Positions 8,971 through 17,755 of a stretch of 64,000 bases of DNA are shown piece by piece. This stretch comes from Maricaulis sp947259345. Lineage in GTDB: Bacteria; Pseudomonadota; Alphaproteobacteria; Caulobacterales; Maricaulaceae. Both the position numbers and the translations under genes were made by a program. Position 1 is the first letter of the stretch; each line of letters begins with the position of its first letter. Location of the stretch: the NCBI GenBank assembly GCA_965217205.1, contig OZ244254.1, forward strand, positions 2,418,001 to 2,482,000. Direction: 5' to 3'. The notes beneath the pieces are model-generated. The model searched no databases, was not told the origin of the DNA, and saw nothing but the letters and a program-made list of their open reading frames with translations.

Positions 8971-9750
8971 ATGTCCGTTCTCGCCGTCATTCCCGCCCGT
9001 TACGGTTCCACCCGCTTTCCCGGCAAGCCGCTGGCGAAGATTGCCGGCCGGATGATGATCGAGCGGGTCTGGCGCATTGCCGCCGCGGCCGAGGGTGTCG
9101 ACCGTGTCGTGGTCGCCACCGATGACGAGCGGATCATGGACGCTGTCACCGCCGCCGGCGGCGAAGCCGTGATGACGAACGAAGCCTGCCGCAATGGCAC
9201 CGAGCGCGCCCTGGACGCGGTCCGGCGCCTCAAGAGCGATGCCGAGATCATCATCAATGTGCAAGGCGATGCCCCGCTCATTCCGCCTTGGGTGATTGGC
9301 GGTGTGGCCGAGACGCTGCGTGCCGACCCATCCCTGCAAATGGCGACACCGGCCATCGCCCTTCCGAAAGACACCGAAGCCCGCATGCGCGCCGACAAGG
9401 CGAAGGGGTCCGCGTCCGGCACAACCGTTGTCTTCAACAAGGCCATGGACGCGATGTATTTCTCCAAGAATGTCATCCCCTTCCGCCGCAAGCCGGATGA
9501 AGGCGCGCCGACCTACCAGCATATCGGCCTGTACGGCTATCGCCGCGAGACGCTGGAACAGCTGGTCGCGCTCGACCCGACGCCTTTCGAGCTGACCGAA
9601 AGCCTGGAACAATTGCGGGCTCTGGAAAACGGAATCCCGATCCGCATCGTGCTGACTGATTATCGCGGTCGCTCGGCCTGGTCGGTGGACTCGCCGGAAG
9701 ACGCGGTCCGGGTCGAGGCGATCATCCAGCGCGAAGGGGAGCTGGTCTGA
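8971..9750 (+). CDS. kdsB: 3-deoxy-manno-octulosonate cytidylyltransferase (CMP-KDO synthetase)
   Basis: 259 aa, cytoplasmic. It activates KDO with CTP for attachment to lipid A. It opens VLAVIPARYGSTRFPGKPL and continues with VVVATDDERIMDAV, INVQGDAPLIPP, QHIGLYGYRRETLEQL and the end motif SVDSPEDAVRVEAII. In most KdsB proteins the fourth motif reads QGDEP. The metal-binding Asp is kept here but the following Glu is Ala. A TGAGGAT ribosome site precedes the ATG. The stop overlaps the next ATG by one base (TGATG). Confidence 0.9.
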   Translation: MSVLAVIPARYGSTRFPGKPLAKIAGRMMIERVWRIAAAAEGVDRVVVATDDERIMDAVTAAGGEAVMTNEACRNGTERALDAVRRLKSDAEIIINVQGDAPLIPPWVIGGVAETLRADPSLQMATPAIALPKDTEARMRADKAKGSASGTTVVFNKAMDAMYFSKNVIPFRRKPDEGAPTYQHIGLYGYRRETLEQLVALDPTPFELTESLEQLRALENGIPIRIVLTDYRGRSAWSVDSPEDAVRVEAIIQREGELV

Positions 9751-10382
9751 TGGGACGCGTCCTGCTCGCCCGCCACGGCAATACATTCGGCCCTGGCGAC
9801 ACGCCGGTCTGGGTCGGTGCGAAGGAAGACCTGCCCCTGGTCGAGAGCGGGGAGGCCCAGGCCCGCGCGCTGGCTGAAGCCCTTGCCGCAACCCGGCTGA
9901 CCCCGGCCCGCCTCATTTGCGGCCCGCTGAAGCGCACGCGCCGCGCCGCAGAGATCGTGGCTGAGCTGACCGGTTTTGCGGGATCGGTCGAGATCGACCC
10001 GCGCCTGACCGAGATCGATTACGGGTCCTGGGGCGGCAAGACCAATGACGAGATCATCGCCGAGTTCGGCCCGGACACACTCGATTGCTGGGACAAGCGC
10101 CATACGAGGCCGGGCGGGGTCGACTGGTCACCCTCGGACGACACGCTGAAAGCCAATGCCCTCGCCGCCATGGCCGACGCCGCCAAGACGGACGGCCTCG
10201 CCGTGGTCATCACCTCGAACGGCATATTGCGCTATATGCACGCCGCCCTCGACGGCACAGACGCCAATGCCAAGGTCAAGACCGGGCATGTGTGCGGGGC
10301 ATTCTTTGACGGCAAAACCGGCACGCGGATCTGCTGGAATGAGGCGCCGAATGCGGCCGTGATCACGCGCTATTTCAGCTGA
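9750..10382 (+). CDS. Histidine phosphatase family protein
   Basis: 210 aa phosphoglycerate-mutase-fold phosphatase. The phospho-accepting RHG motif (LLARHGNTFGPGD) sits at residues 8-10. A conserved Arg follows in CGPLKRTRRAAEI, the LTEIDYGSWGG acid region comes next, and the second His may be in the TGHVCGAFF segment. It is translationally coupled to kdsB (one-base TGATG overlap). A role in KDO or sugar-phosphate metabolism is possible on context alone. No substrate can be read from the sequence. Confidence 0.78.
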   Translation: MGRVLLARHGNTFGPGDTPVWVGAKEDLPLVESGEAQARALAEALAATRLTPARLICGPLKRTRRAAEIVAELTGFAGSVEIDPRLTEIDYGSWGGKTNDEIIAEFGPDTLDCWDKRHTRPGGVDWSPSDDTLKANALAAMADAAKTDGLAVVITSNGILRYMHAALDGTDANAKVKTGHVCGAFFDGKTGTRICWNEAPNAAVITRYFS

Positions 10383-11255
10383 TCAGTCGCAATCGGCGAG
10401 CAAGGCCTTGATCGCAGTCCAGGCCTCCGGCTCGGTCAAGAAGGGCGCATGCCCGACATTGGGCACGTCTACCGTGCGCAAGTCCGGCTTTTGCCGCTTC
10501 ATCTCGGCCACGGTCTGCGGCGTCAGAAGGTCGGAGATACCGCCGCGCACAACCAGGGTGGGGATGTCCGCGAAGGGCGTCCAGAACGCCCACAAATCCG
10601 GCAGCGGGGCATCGCCCTCCATCTGTTCGACCAGCGCGCCATCATAGGCGAGCGCGATCTTTCCATCCTCACGCTCAACCCAGGTCTTGCGCGCGAAATC
10701 ATCCCAGAAATCCGCATCATCGGCCCGCTTGGGAAAGGCGGCGAGATTGGACTGGCGGGTGCGGGCAGCCGCCTCCTGCCAGCTGTCCACCGGATCCCGG
10801 CTGGCGACATTCGACTTGATCCGGTCGAGGCCGGCCTGAGCGATCTCCGGCCCGATATCATTGATCACCGCGGCGGCGATGCGCTCGGGCTGGAGGCCGG
10901 CGATGATGAAGGTCATCAACCCGCCCATCGACGTGCCGACAAAGACCGCACGCGGCAGCTCGATCGACGCCATCAGACCAAGAATGTCGCCGGCATAAGT
11001 CGGCGGCTGATAGCGCGCCGCGACCGGGTCATGGTCAGACAGGCCACGCCCGCGGGCGGAGACGACGATGACGCGCCGGGCCAGGCCCGCAATCATCGGC
11101 GCAAGGTCCTCGAAATCACGGACATTGCGGGTCAGGCCGTGCAGGCAGATCACCGGCAGGCCGGTTTTCCGGCCCACGGCCGGATAGTCGCGCCAGTGAA
11201 TGCGCGGACCATCCGTCGTGGTGAAGTGGTGATCGGTGTAGTTCGCGTCAGTCAT
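10383..11255 (-). CDS. Alpha/beta hydrolase
   Basis: 290 aa alpha/beta-fold hydrolase. It has the oxyanion segment CLHGLTRNVRDFEDLAP, nucleophile elbow VGTSMGGLMTFI (G-x-S-x-G, Ser about 107), acid region LLTPQTVAEMK and catalytic His in VPNVGHAPFLTEPEAW. This pattern fits small-molecule esterases, lactonases or epoxide-type hydrolases. Its start overlaps the MFS stop by one base (TGATG), so the two are co-translated. The transporter may carry the hydrolase substrate or product, but this is inference. Confidence 0.82.
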   Translation of the reverse strand: MTDANYTDHHFTTTDGPRIHWRDYPAVGRKTGLPVICLHGLTRNVRDFEDLAPMIAGLARRVIVVSARGRGLSDHDPVAARYQPPTYAGDILGLMASIELPRAVFVGTSMGGLMTFIIAGLQPERIAAAVINDIGPEIAQAGLDRIKSNVASRDPVDSWQEAAARTRQSNLAAFPKRADDADFWDDFARKTWVEREDGKIALAYDGALVEQMEGDAPLPDLWAFWTPFADIPTLVVRGGISDLLTPQTVAEMKRQKPDLRTVDVPNVGHAPFLTEPEAWTAIKALLADCD

Positions 11256-12991
11256 CAGGACGGTTCGGCCTCCGAAGGCGGTTCCACTTGCGGAACGGGC
11301 ACGGTCTCACCATCGCCCTCCCAATCCCGGGCCAGATAGCGCGCGGCCCAGAACATGAAGAAGGCCGCAACCAGGTAGAGACAGGCCCCGATCACGATCG
11401 AGATGCGCAGCGAGCCATCGCCGAAGGTCGGCTGCAGCACGGTGGAGACCCGGCCGAGCACATAGACCCCGCCGCCAATGCCAAGCAGGTTGTTGATCAA
11501 CAGGAAGACCGAGGAGGCACTCGTGCGCATGTGCGGCGGCATCAGGTGCTGGAAGGCCGACAGGACCGGTCCCAGCCAGGCAAGGCCCAGCGCGGTCGGG
11601 ATGAAGAGGATGATCACGGCCAGAAGCGGCGACGGCGCCATGATGCCGGCCCAGTAGAGCGGAGCGCTGAGCAGGAAGGCGATCGCCGGAACCGTGGCGA
11701 AGGCCGAGCGCTTGGACTTGCCCATCAGATCGCCCATCACGCCACCGAGGAAAATCCCCAGACTGCCGGCCACAAAGAGAACGCCGCCGAACAGCCAGCC
11801 GGTCTCGACCAGACCGAGCTGGAAGCTGCGCGAGAAGAAGGAGGGCAGCCAGAAGAAGACGCCATAGCCCATCATCGAGGAGGCCGAGGCGCCCAGGATC
11901 ATCAACCAGAAGCTCGGCTTTTCGAGGGCCAGCGACATGAAGTCCCGGAAGGCCGCGAAAAACGCGCCCAGGAGACCACCGACCACGACATGACCGATCA
12001 GCCAGCCGATAGCGGCGGTACCAAAGCCGGCCCCGCCCAGCGCCGGAACGATCCAGGCGACCAGGGCGGACAGCGGCATCAGGACGGCAAGGCCGATCAT
12101 CAACATGGCCGGGCTGGTTGTACGGGCAACCCAGCGCCCGCCCATCCAGCCGGACACGGCACCGACAAGGGCGGCGCCGGCGAGCAGGGGGACGGACTGG
12201 ATCGATGTCGCACCAAAGACGAGGATGTTGAAGATCGACAACAGGCTTGGCAGCGCGAAAATGACTGCGCCCGCAATGGAGAGAATGCGTGTCTTGCGGT
12301 CGGAGTAGACGCCGACAAGCTGTTTGCTCTCGGCTTTCTGGGTCGGAACACTGTCGAACTGGCCGCGCGTGGGTTCTTTCACGATCAGCTTGAAGATCGG
12401 CGCGAGCACAATCCCGGCAATACCCACGATGAAGAAGGCGGATCGCCAATCGAGCGCATCGGAAATGCCGCCGCCGGCGATCTGCGAGCCGGCGATGACG
12501 CCGAAAGCGGAGCCGACAGGAATGCCGAGCGAGTAGATGGCCAGGGCCCGCGAGCGCTCGGCAGGCGGGTGATAGTCGGCGATGATCGTATAGGCCGGGG
12601 CAACACCGCCGGCTTCACCAATGCCGACACCGACCCGCGCCAGGAAGAGCTGGGTGAAGTTCTGGGCGAAGCCACTCAGCGCAGTAAATCCGCTCCAGAC
12701 GGTCAGCGCGACCGTCATGATCCAGGTCCGGCTCATACGGTCGGCGAACCAGGCGATCGGGACACCCAGCGTGGAATAAAGAACCGCAAAGGCGATACCG
12801 CCGAGCAGGCCGAGCTGCTCATCGGTCAGGCCGAGGTCTTCCTTGATCGGAATGGCGAGGATGGAAATGATCTGGCGGTCCAGGAAGTTGAACGCATAAA
12901 CCAGAAACAGCAGAAGCATGACCAGACTGCGATAGCCGGCACTTGCTTTCTGGGTGGCACCGGATGCGCCTCCCCCACTTTCATTCGCCAT
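11255..12991 (-). CDS. MFS transporter, Spinster-like
   Basis: 578 aa inner-membrane transporter with about 12 hydrophobic segments. The N-terminus has FNFLDRQIISILAIPIKEDL and LGGIAFAVLYSTLGVPIAWFADR, the MFS A-motif region of Spinster-type carriers, then RVGVGIGEAGGVAPAYTIIADY. A soluble loop (about 215-240) separates the two halves. The ATG at 12991 is chosen because GGGGAGAG lies just upstream. An in-frame 27-codon upstream extension to 13072 lacks hydrophobic or conserved character. Substrate unknown. Confidence 0.82.
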   Translation of the reverse strand: MANESGGGASGATQKASAGYRSLVMLLLFLVYAFNFLDRQIISILAIPIKEDLGLTDEQLGLLGGIAFAVLYSTLGVPIAWFADRMSRTWIMTVALTVWSGFTALSGFAQNFTQLFLARVGVGIGEAGGVAPAYTIIADYHPPAERSRALAIYSLGIPVGSAFGVIAGSQIAGGGISDALDWRSAFFIVGIAGIVLAPIFKLIVKEPTRGQFDSVPTQKAESKQLVGVYSDRKTRILSIAGAVIFALPSLLSIFNILVFGATSIQSVPLLAGAALVGAVSGWMGGRWVARTTSPAMLMIGLAVLMPLSALVAWIVPALGGAGFGTAAIGWLIGHVVVGGLLGAFFAAFRDFMSLALEKPSFWLMILGASASSMMGYGVFFWLPSFFSRSFQLGLVETGWLFGGVLFVAGSLGIFLGGVMGDLMGKSKRSAFATVPAIAFLLSAPLYWAGIMAPSPLLAVIILFIPTALGLAWLGPVLSAFQHLMPPHMRTSASSVFLLINNLLGIGGGVYVLGRVSTVLQPTFGDGSLRISIVIGACLYLVAAFFMFWAARYLARDWEGDGETVPVPQVEPPSEAEPS

Positions 12992-13207
12992 GATCTCTCC
13001 CCTCAAGGCCTGCCGGTCATTTTTGACCGTGCGATATGCGGTCGTGCAATGCGTCGCTCTCCGTCGACGCAAACATGAATGGTCATTCAGGTTTGGTCAA
13101 ACCCGATTTCCATGCCGCGCCTGAGTGCGATAGCTTGCACCACGACGTGACGAATGCACGATGTTGCACAGAAACGGGCCAAGCCCAATAAGTCTTAGGG
13201 GGTTGAG

Positions 13208-14911
13208 ATGAAACATACCGGATTTCCTGCAGCGCTGATCGGCCTCGCGGTCGTCGCCTGCTCTCCGTCTGCCGAGACCGGCACGGACACCATGGCCGAC
13301 ACCGCGACCGAGACGACCGGCGCGCATACCGAAAGCATGACCGGCGCGGCAATCAATGAGGCGGACCTGCGTCATCGCATCGCCACCCTGGCCGATGATT
13401 CCTTCGAGGGTCGCGCTCCGGCCACGCCCGGCGGGATCGCCGCCAGTCAGTGGATCGCCGACGAGATGGCCCGGATCGGTCTCGAACCGGGTTATGAGGG
13501 CAGCTATTTCCAACCCGTCTCCCTGCTCGCCGTCAGCCTGGACGCGGAGCAATCAAGCTTCGACGTGTCTTTCGAAGGCGAGCCGCTCGGCCTGAGCATG
13601 AACGAGGACATCGTTTATTGGTCCAAGCTCAACGCCTCTGACATCAGCGTCGAGGACAGCGATCTGGTCTTTGTCGGCTATGGCGTCGTGGCGCCGGAAT
13701 ATGGCTGGGATGATTATGCCGACCTCGATGTCGAGGGCCGGACCGTGGTCATGCTGGTGAATGATCCCGGCTATGCCAATCCCGACAGCGGCCTCTTCAA
13801 TGGCAATGCCATGACCTATTACGGGCGCTGGACCTACAAGTATGAGGAAGCGGCCCGCCAGGGCGCGGCGGCCGTCATCCTGATCCACCAGACCGCCCCG
13901 GCCTCCTATGGCTGGAATGTCGTCTCCGGCTCCTGGAGTGGCACCCAGCTCGACCTCGCCCGTGAACCGGGTGAAGGCCAGTTCGCCAATGTCGAGAGCT
14001 GGGTCACTGAGGACAGGGCCCGCCAGATGTTCGAGCTCGCCGGATTGGACTTCGACGCCGTCACGGCTGCCGCCGCAGAGCCGGGCTTCACCCCGGTCGA
14101 GATGACCGGCCTCACCGCATCCGGCCAATTGGTCAATTCGGCCGAGACCATGGAGTCGCGCAATGTGGTCGGCGTGGTGCCGGGCACGACGCGTCCGGAC
14201 GAATACGTGCTCTACACCGCGCATTGGGACCATATCGGCATCCGCGACGTGCCCGAAGGCGAGGATGGCCTCTATAACGGCGCCGTCGACAATGCGACCG
14301 GCACCGCCGCCATCCTGGAAATCGGCGAAGCCTTTGCCGCCAACCCGGCCGAGCGATCGGTGATGATCCTGGCCGTGACCGCCGAGGAATCCGGCCTGCT
14401 GGGCTCGGCCTATTATGGCGAGAACCCGATCGTACCCTTTGACCAGACAGTGGGCGGGCTCAACATTGATGCGATCCTGCCCACCGGCCGCGCCCGCGAC
14501 GTCGTCGTGGTCGGCCACGGCGCTTCGGAACTGGAGGATATCCTCACCGACGCCGCCGCCGAACAGGATCGCTATATCGTGCCGGACCCCAATCCGGAGG
14601 CCGGGTATTTCTACCGGTCCGACCATATCGAGCTGGCCAAGCAGGGCGTGCCGATGCTCTACGCCGATGGCGGGTTTGACCTGCGTGAGGGCGGCCGCGA
14701 AGCCGGTGAAGCCATCGGTGCCGACTATCGCGCCAATCGCTATCACGGTCCGGCCGACGAATATTCCGAGGACTGGAATATGGAGGGCATGGTCGAGGAC
14801 ACGACGCTCTTCTTCACGGTCGGCTCACGCTTGGCCAATTCGGACGCCTGGCCGAACTGGTATGAGGGCAATGAGTTCCGCGCCCTGCGTGACGCACAGC
14901 GCAGCGAGTAG
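13208..14911 (+). CDS. M28 family zinc metallopeptidase, lipoprotein
   Basis: 567 aa. The N-terminus ends in the lipobox VVAC (Cys18), so it should be lipid-anchored in the periplasm or outer membrane. A PA-like insert is expected around 140-265. The di-zinc M28 core carries its ligands in order: HWDH (about 339), VDNATG (about 360), TAEESG (about 392), NIDAI (about 420) and RSDHIELA (about 472). The family removes N-terminal amino acids from peptides. A TAGGGGG site lies 8 bp before the ATG. A strong terminator follows, so it is probably monocistronic. Confidence 0.9.
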   Translation: MKHTGFPAALIGLAVVACSPSAETGTDTMADTATETTGAHTESMTGAAINEADLRHRIATLADDSFEGRAPATPGGIAASQWIADEMARIGLEPGYEGSYFQPVSLLAVSLDAEQSSFDVSFEGEPLGLSMNEDIVYWSKLNASDISVEDSDLVFVGYGVVAPEYGWDDYADLDVEGRTVVMLVNDPGYANPDSGLFNGNAMTYYGRWTYKYEEAARQGAAAVILIHQTAPASYGWNVVSGSWSGTQLDLAREPGEGQFANVESWVTEDRARQMFELAGLDFDAVTAAAAEPGFTPVEMTGLTASGQLVNSAETMESRNVVGVVPGTTRPDEYVLYTAHWDHIGIRDVPEGEDGLYNGAVDNATGTAAILEIGEAFAANPAERSVMILAVTAEESGLLGSAYYGENPIVPFDQTVGGLNIDAILPTGRARDVVVVGHGASELEDILTDAAAEQDRYIVPDPNPEAGYFYRSDHIELAKQGVPMLYADGGFDLREGGREAGEAIGADYRANRYHGPADEYSEDWNMEGMVEDTTLFFTVGSRLANSDAWPNWYEGNEFRALRDAQRSE

Positions 14912-14933
14912 GTCGCCGGGTATCCGGATGTAG

Positions 14934-14968
14934 GAAGGGCGGCCCGCCATGCGGTGCCGCCCTTCTTA
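14934..14968 (+). terminator. Rho-independent terminator after the M28 peptidase gene
   Basis: Stem gaagggcggc (14934-14943) with gccgcccttc (14956-14965), 12-nt loop, followed by a short TTAT run. The stem bases are identical to the terminator at 353-378. Confidence 0.75.
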
Positions 14969-15070
14969 TATGGCCGGACAAGCCGGAGGCACGCCCCCAC
15001 CCGTTGCACACAATCTTAAGCACCGGGCGTCAGGATCACACCGAAAAACCGCCAGGGGAGACAGGGAAAA

Positions 15071-15490
15071 ATGGACGGATCGACACGGGCATTGAGCCTG
15101 GCCGGGCTTGTACTCGCGCTTGCGGGCACGGCCCAGGCCCAAGATTTCAGTATGCCGCAAGACGATGATTACTTCACCGCCTCAGGCCCCGATGGCGCGA
15201 CCGTGCAATTCCTGTTTGGTGGTCCGAGCGCGACCACGAGCCCCACCCGGGGGACCAGCACCGGCAGTGTTCAACTCGGAACGGCGGACGATCTTCCGGG
15301 CTTCTGGACAATGGACAATGAGACCGGCGAGATCACGGTGACAATCATCGACCCCTACTCGCTTGTCGGCACGTGTGATCGCTGGCCGGACTACATAGTC
15401 GGCGAAACACTTCCGGCGGCATCTGAGCGGACCTGCTGGCTGCCGGAGCAATTCAGTCAATACACATTGACCTATCACGGCCAGCAATAG
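15071..15490 (+). CDS. Small secreted protein of unknown function
   Basis: 139 aa. Residues 1-23 are a typical Sec signal peptide ending AQA before QDF. The mature ~115 residues are acidic, contain three Cys (GTCDRW, ERTCW) and end in a beta-rich tail. No family was recognised. An AGGGGAGACAGGG stretch precedes the ATG. A weak hairpin (15490-15511) without a T run lies at the stop. Confidence 0.6.
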   Translation: MDGSTRALSLAGLVLALAGTAQAQDFSMPQDDDYFTASGPDGATVQFLFGGPSATTSPTRGTSTGSVQLGTADDLPGFWTMDNETGEITVTIIDPYSLVGTCDRWPDYIVGETLPAASERTCWLPEQFSQYTLTYHGQQ

Positions 15491-15560
15491 CCGGCCCGGC
15501 GACTGGCCGGCGATCAGACCTGATCGAAATGTCAGAGAGGAACGCCTGTCGCCACGACCT

Positions 15561-16181
15561 CTAGAAGGTCCGGCGCACCACAACCTTCTCGCCGCGCTCT
15601 TCGAGGCGCTTGGCATAGCGCTTCTCGTCCAGCGTCGCGCCGGAGTGGATGCAATAGACGGTGCGGGCCTCGGAGATGCGCGGCCAGTGGATGAAGTCAC
15701 ACAGCAGCGATTGCATGCCGGAGGACACATTCACTTCCAGCGTGCCCATGCTCTGGGCAAAGGCGAGATTATTCTGGAACATGCCTTCGGCGCGCAGTTT
15801 CTCGAGCGCGTCGGTGAAATCCCCGCCGAGGAAATTGCGGATATTGCGACCTTCAATCTCATTACGGCGAATGCCAAAAAGATCGAGTGCGCCCAGGGAG
15901 ATGGCTTTGATCATGCCCATTGAGTCGGTGACAAATTCGACCGAGGGGTTGAGCGAGACCAGGTCGACCCAAGTTGGTGCCGGCGCGATGACAAAGGCGT
16001 CCTGAACCAGTTCCGCCATGCGGCGCTTGATCCGTTCTGGCGGTTCGCTGTCACCATTCTCCCAGCGCGAGATCATGGCCTGAGTGACCCCCAGATCCGC
16101 AGCCAACGCCGCCTGCTTGAGGCGTTTGGACATCCGGAAATTGCGGATGACCGACGGCCAGTTGACCTTGCTCGAAGTCAT
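15561..16181 (-). CDS. HTH (XRE-type) regulator with PAS-like sensor domain, copy 1
   Basis: 206 aa from the ATG at 16181; further in-frame codons reach 16280 but would run into the neighbouring gene. Residues about 7-60 are a Cro/CI-type HTH (KQAALAADLGVTQAMISRWE). Residues about 75-165 resemble a PAS fold (VEFVTDSMGMIKAIS, then IEGRNIRNFLGGDF), ending with YCIHSGATLD. It is the last of three tandem minus-strand paralogues, 43 bp after its neighbour. All share the HTH core and the order HTH, PAS, terminal strand. Probably a soluble one-component sensor; ligand unknown. Confidence 0.75.
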   Translation of the reverse strand: MTSSKVNWPSVIRNFRMSKRLKQAALAADLGVTQAMISRWENGDSEPPERIKRRMAELVQDAFVIAPAPTWVDLVSLNPSVEFVTDSMGMIKAISLGALDLFGIRRNEIEGRNIRNFLGGDFTDALEKLRAEGMFQNNLAFAQSMGTLEVNVSSGMQSLLCDFIHWPRISEARTVYCIHSGATLDEKRYAKRLEERGEKVVVRRTF

Positions 16182-16224
16182 CGACAACTTGATATCTTCT
16201 ACCAAATCCGCCCCCCTTGCGGGC

Positions 16225-16872
16225 TCATTCCGGCCCGGACATCTCCACCTGCCCGCCGAACTCACGGCGCAGACGGTCAAATTCCACCGGGCTGACTCTC
16301 GCCCCGGTCAGCATCCACCTGACCGTTCCATCTTCGCCGATATGCGGCCAGTGCAGGCCATGAACCGGACCAATATCGCGTTTACCATGTGAATTGGCAA
16401 AACAATACCGATCCGCACTTTCAACGCTTTCAAGCGCGCCGTCAAAAAATCCGCGCTCAATGAGAAGCGCGTGCAAGGCGACCAGGTCTCCCTGGAAAAG
16501 ACTTGCCAGGGTCTGGCCCTCGATCTGGTCGCGCGGCCTATCCGCTTCACGGGCAAGACCCGTGCTGGCTGTTTCGATCACGCCGTCGCGATCCACCACT
16601 GCGGCAATACCGGGCTGAACGGCGACGTGCTTGCGCCAACCCACCAGCGGTGAGGCCATATCCTCCGGCGTCCCGGCGAGGGCCCGGATCCGCGCCTGCA
16701 TGTCCGCCGCCGGCTGAACTGCACCAGACTCCCAGCGCGACACCATGGCCTGGGTTACGCCCAGATCATAAGCCAGAGCCGCCTGTTTGACATTGTGAGT
16801 GAAGCGGTAGCGGCGCAGGAGGTTGCGCCAGAAAATCGGGTCGCTCCGGACGGGTATTTCAGCGCCCGCCAC
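16225..16872 (-). CDS. HTH (XRE-type) regulator with PAS-like sensor domain, copy 2
   Basis: 215 aa, GTG start three bases after the stop of the upstream paralogue. HTH: VKQAALAYDLGVTQAMVSRW at about 28-48. PAS-like: IAAVVDRDGVIETASTGL, then GQTLASLFQGDLVALHALL. The end has HWPHIGEDGTVRWMLTGARV, which aligns with HRPSFLPGPEILWLLSGADV in copy 3. It is co-transcribed with both neighbours. Confidence 0.75.
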   Translation of the reverse strand: MAGAEIPVRSDPIFWRNLLRRYRFTHNVKQAALAYDLGVTQAMVSRWESGAVQPAADMQARIRALAGTPEDMASPLVGWRKHVAVQPGIAAVVDRDGVIETASTGLAREADRPRDQIEGQTLASLFQGDLVALHALLIERGFFDGALESVESADRYCFANSHGKRDIGPVHGLHWPHIGEDGTVRWMLTGARVSPVEFDRLRREFGGQVEMSGPE

Positions 16873-16875
16873 GAC

Positions 16876-17520
16876 CTAGATCGCCTTGCGCAAGACCATG
16901 GCGCCGCCCAGGCGCGCCTTGACGTCAGCATGAACGCGTTCGGAGACATCCGCGCCGGACAGCAGCCACAGGATTTCCGGACCGGGCAGGAAACTGGGGC
17001 GATGCAGCCCATGAACATAGCCTGGGCGTCGCTCGCCATCCGGGCTCAGAAAGGTGATGACATCTATGCTCTCCGCGGAAGCCAGTCGGCCTTCGAACAG
17101 ACCTGCGGCGACAAGGGCATCGAACAAGCGCGGCCAGTCGCCTTCGAAGGCCTCGTGAATATAGCGCCCCTCGAGCTCAAGGCGCTGACAATCAAGACTG
17201 CGGCAAAAGCCCCGGCTGGCCCGCAAAATGCGGCCCTCACCATTGATCACGCCCACCACCGCCGGGTGCCGCCCGATCCGGTCGAGCCAGGCCGATCGCG
17301 AGACTGATGTCTGGGACGCCCAGTACAAGTCGAACACCCGTTCCTGAACCCCTTCGGAGGGGATTGCGACGCCGGATTCCCAGCGTGAGATCATGGTCTG
17401 GGTGACCCCGAGATCATGCGCCATGGCGGCCTGTTTGAGGCCCTTCGAAAGACGATAATGACGGATCACGGACGGCCAGTGAATGGTCTGGACATCAAGG
17501 CTGAGCGTCGGGTCGGACAT
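16876..17520 (-). CDS. HTH (XRE-type) regulator with PAS-like sensor domain, copy 3
   Basis: 214 aa from the ATG at 17520, which has a GGAG site 8 bp upstream; a longer reading to 17562 is less likely. HTH: LKQAAMAHDLGVTQTMISRW. PAS-like: VVGVINGEGRILRASRGFC, then LELEGRYIHEAFEGDW. First gene of the three-gene unit. A perfect 17-bp palindrome lies 47 bp upstream and may be its own operator. Confidence 0.75.
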   Translation of the reverse strand: MSDPTLSLDVQTIHWPSVIRHYRLSKGLKQAAMAHDLGVTQTMISRWESGVAIPSEGVQERVFDLYWASQTSVSRSAWLDRIGRHPAVVGVINGEGRILRASRGFCRSLDCQRLELEGRYIHEAFEGDWPRLFDALVAAGLFEGRLASAESIDVITFLSPDGERRPGYVHGLHRPSFLPGPEILWLLSGADVSERVHADVKARLGGAMVLRKAI

Positions 17521-17566
17521 ATGCGCTTCTCCGGATTGAGAGGGCGCGCCGGTGCCGGTCATCGGC

Positions 17567-17583
17567 GGTTATATTTTATAACC
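17567..17583. promoter_or_regulatory. Palindromic operator candidate upstream of HTH-PAS copy 3
   Basis: GGTTATA-TTT-TATAACC, a perfect inverted repeat with 7-bp arms in an otherwise GC-rich stretch. A related palindrome (ATTCATA-TTT-TATGAGT) precedes the fourth paralogue at 18914. The common core ATATTTTAT suggests one shared recognition sequence. Confidence 0.6.
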
Positions 17584-17755
17584 CAAGCTGCGCGGCTTGT
17601 GAACCCTGAAGCCTAAAGCAACCAAACGGACGAAAACGCTGAAGCGTTTGCGACACTTGTGTGAAGATGCGTCAGAATGGCAAGAGGCTGATTGATCGCA
17701 AGGCCTGGTGTTTGCTACCTGCCCCGGCGTTTTGTCTCCAAGAGGGTGCCCGGCC

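Noticed and set aside
9241..9300. Loss of KdsB function from the QGDAP variant
   Set aside because: The metal-binding Asp and all other motifs remain, so an inactive enzyme is not supported; only the Glu to Ala change is noted.
8896..9891. Minus-strand open frame across kdsB
   Set aside because: It covers the kdsB gene, has no domain features and would remove the kdsB promoter region.
13130..13185. Repeated TTGCAC/TGCAC words upstream of the M28 peptidase as an operator
   Set aside because: Spacing is irregular and half-sites are too short to separate from chance.
15490..15511. GCCGGCC...GGCCGGC hairpin as terminator of the small secreted protein gene
   Set aside because: No T run follows on either strand; could form by chance in GC-rich DNA.
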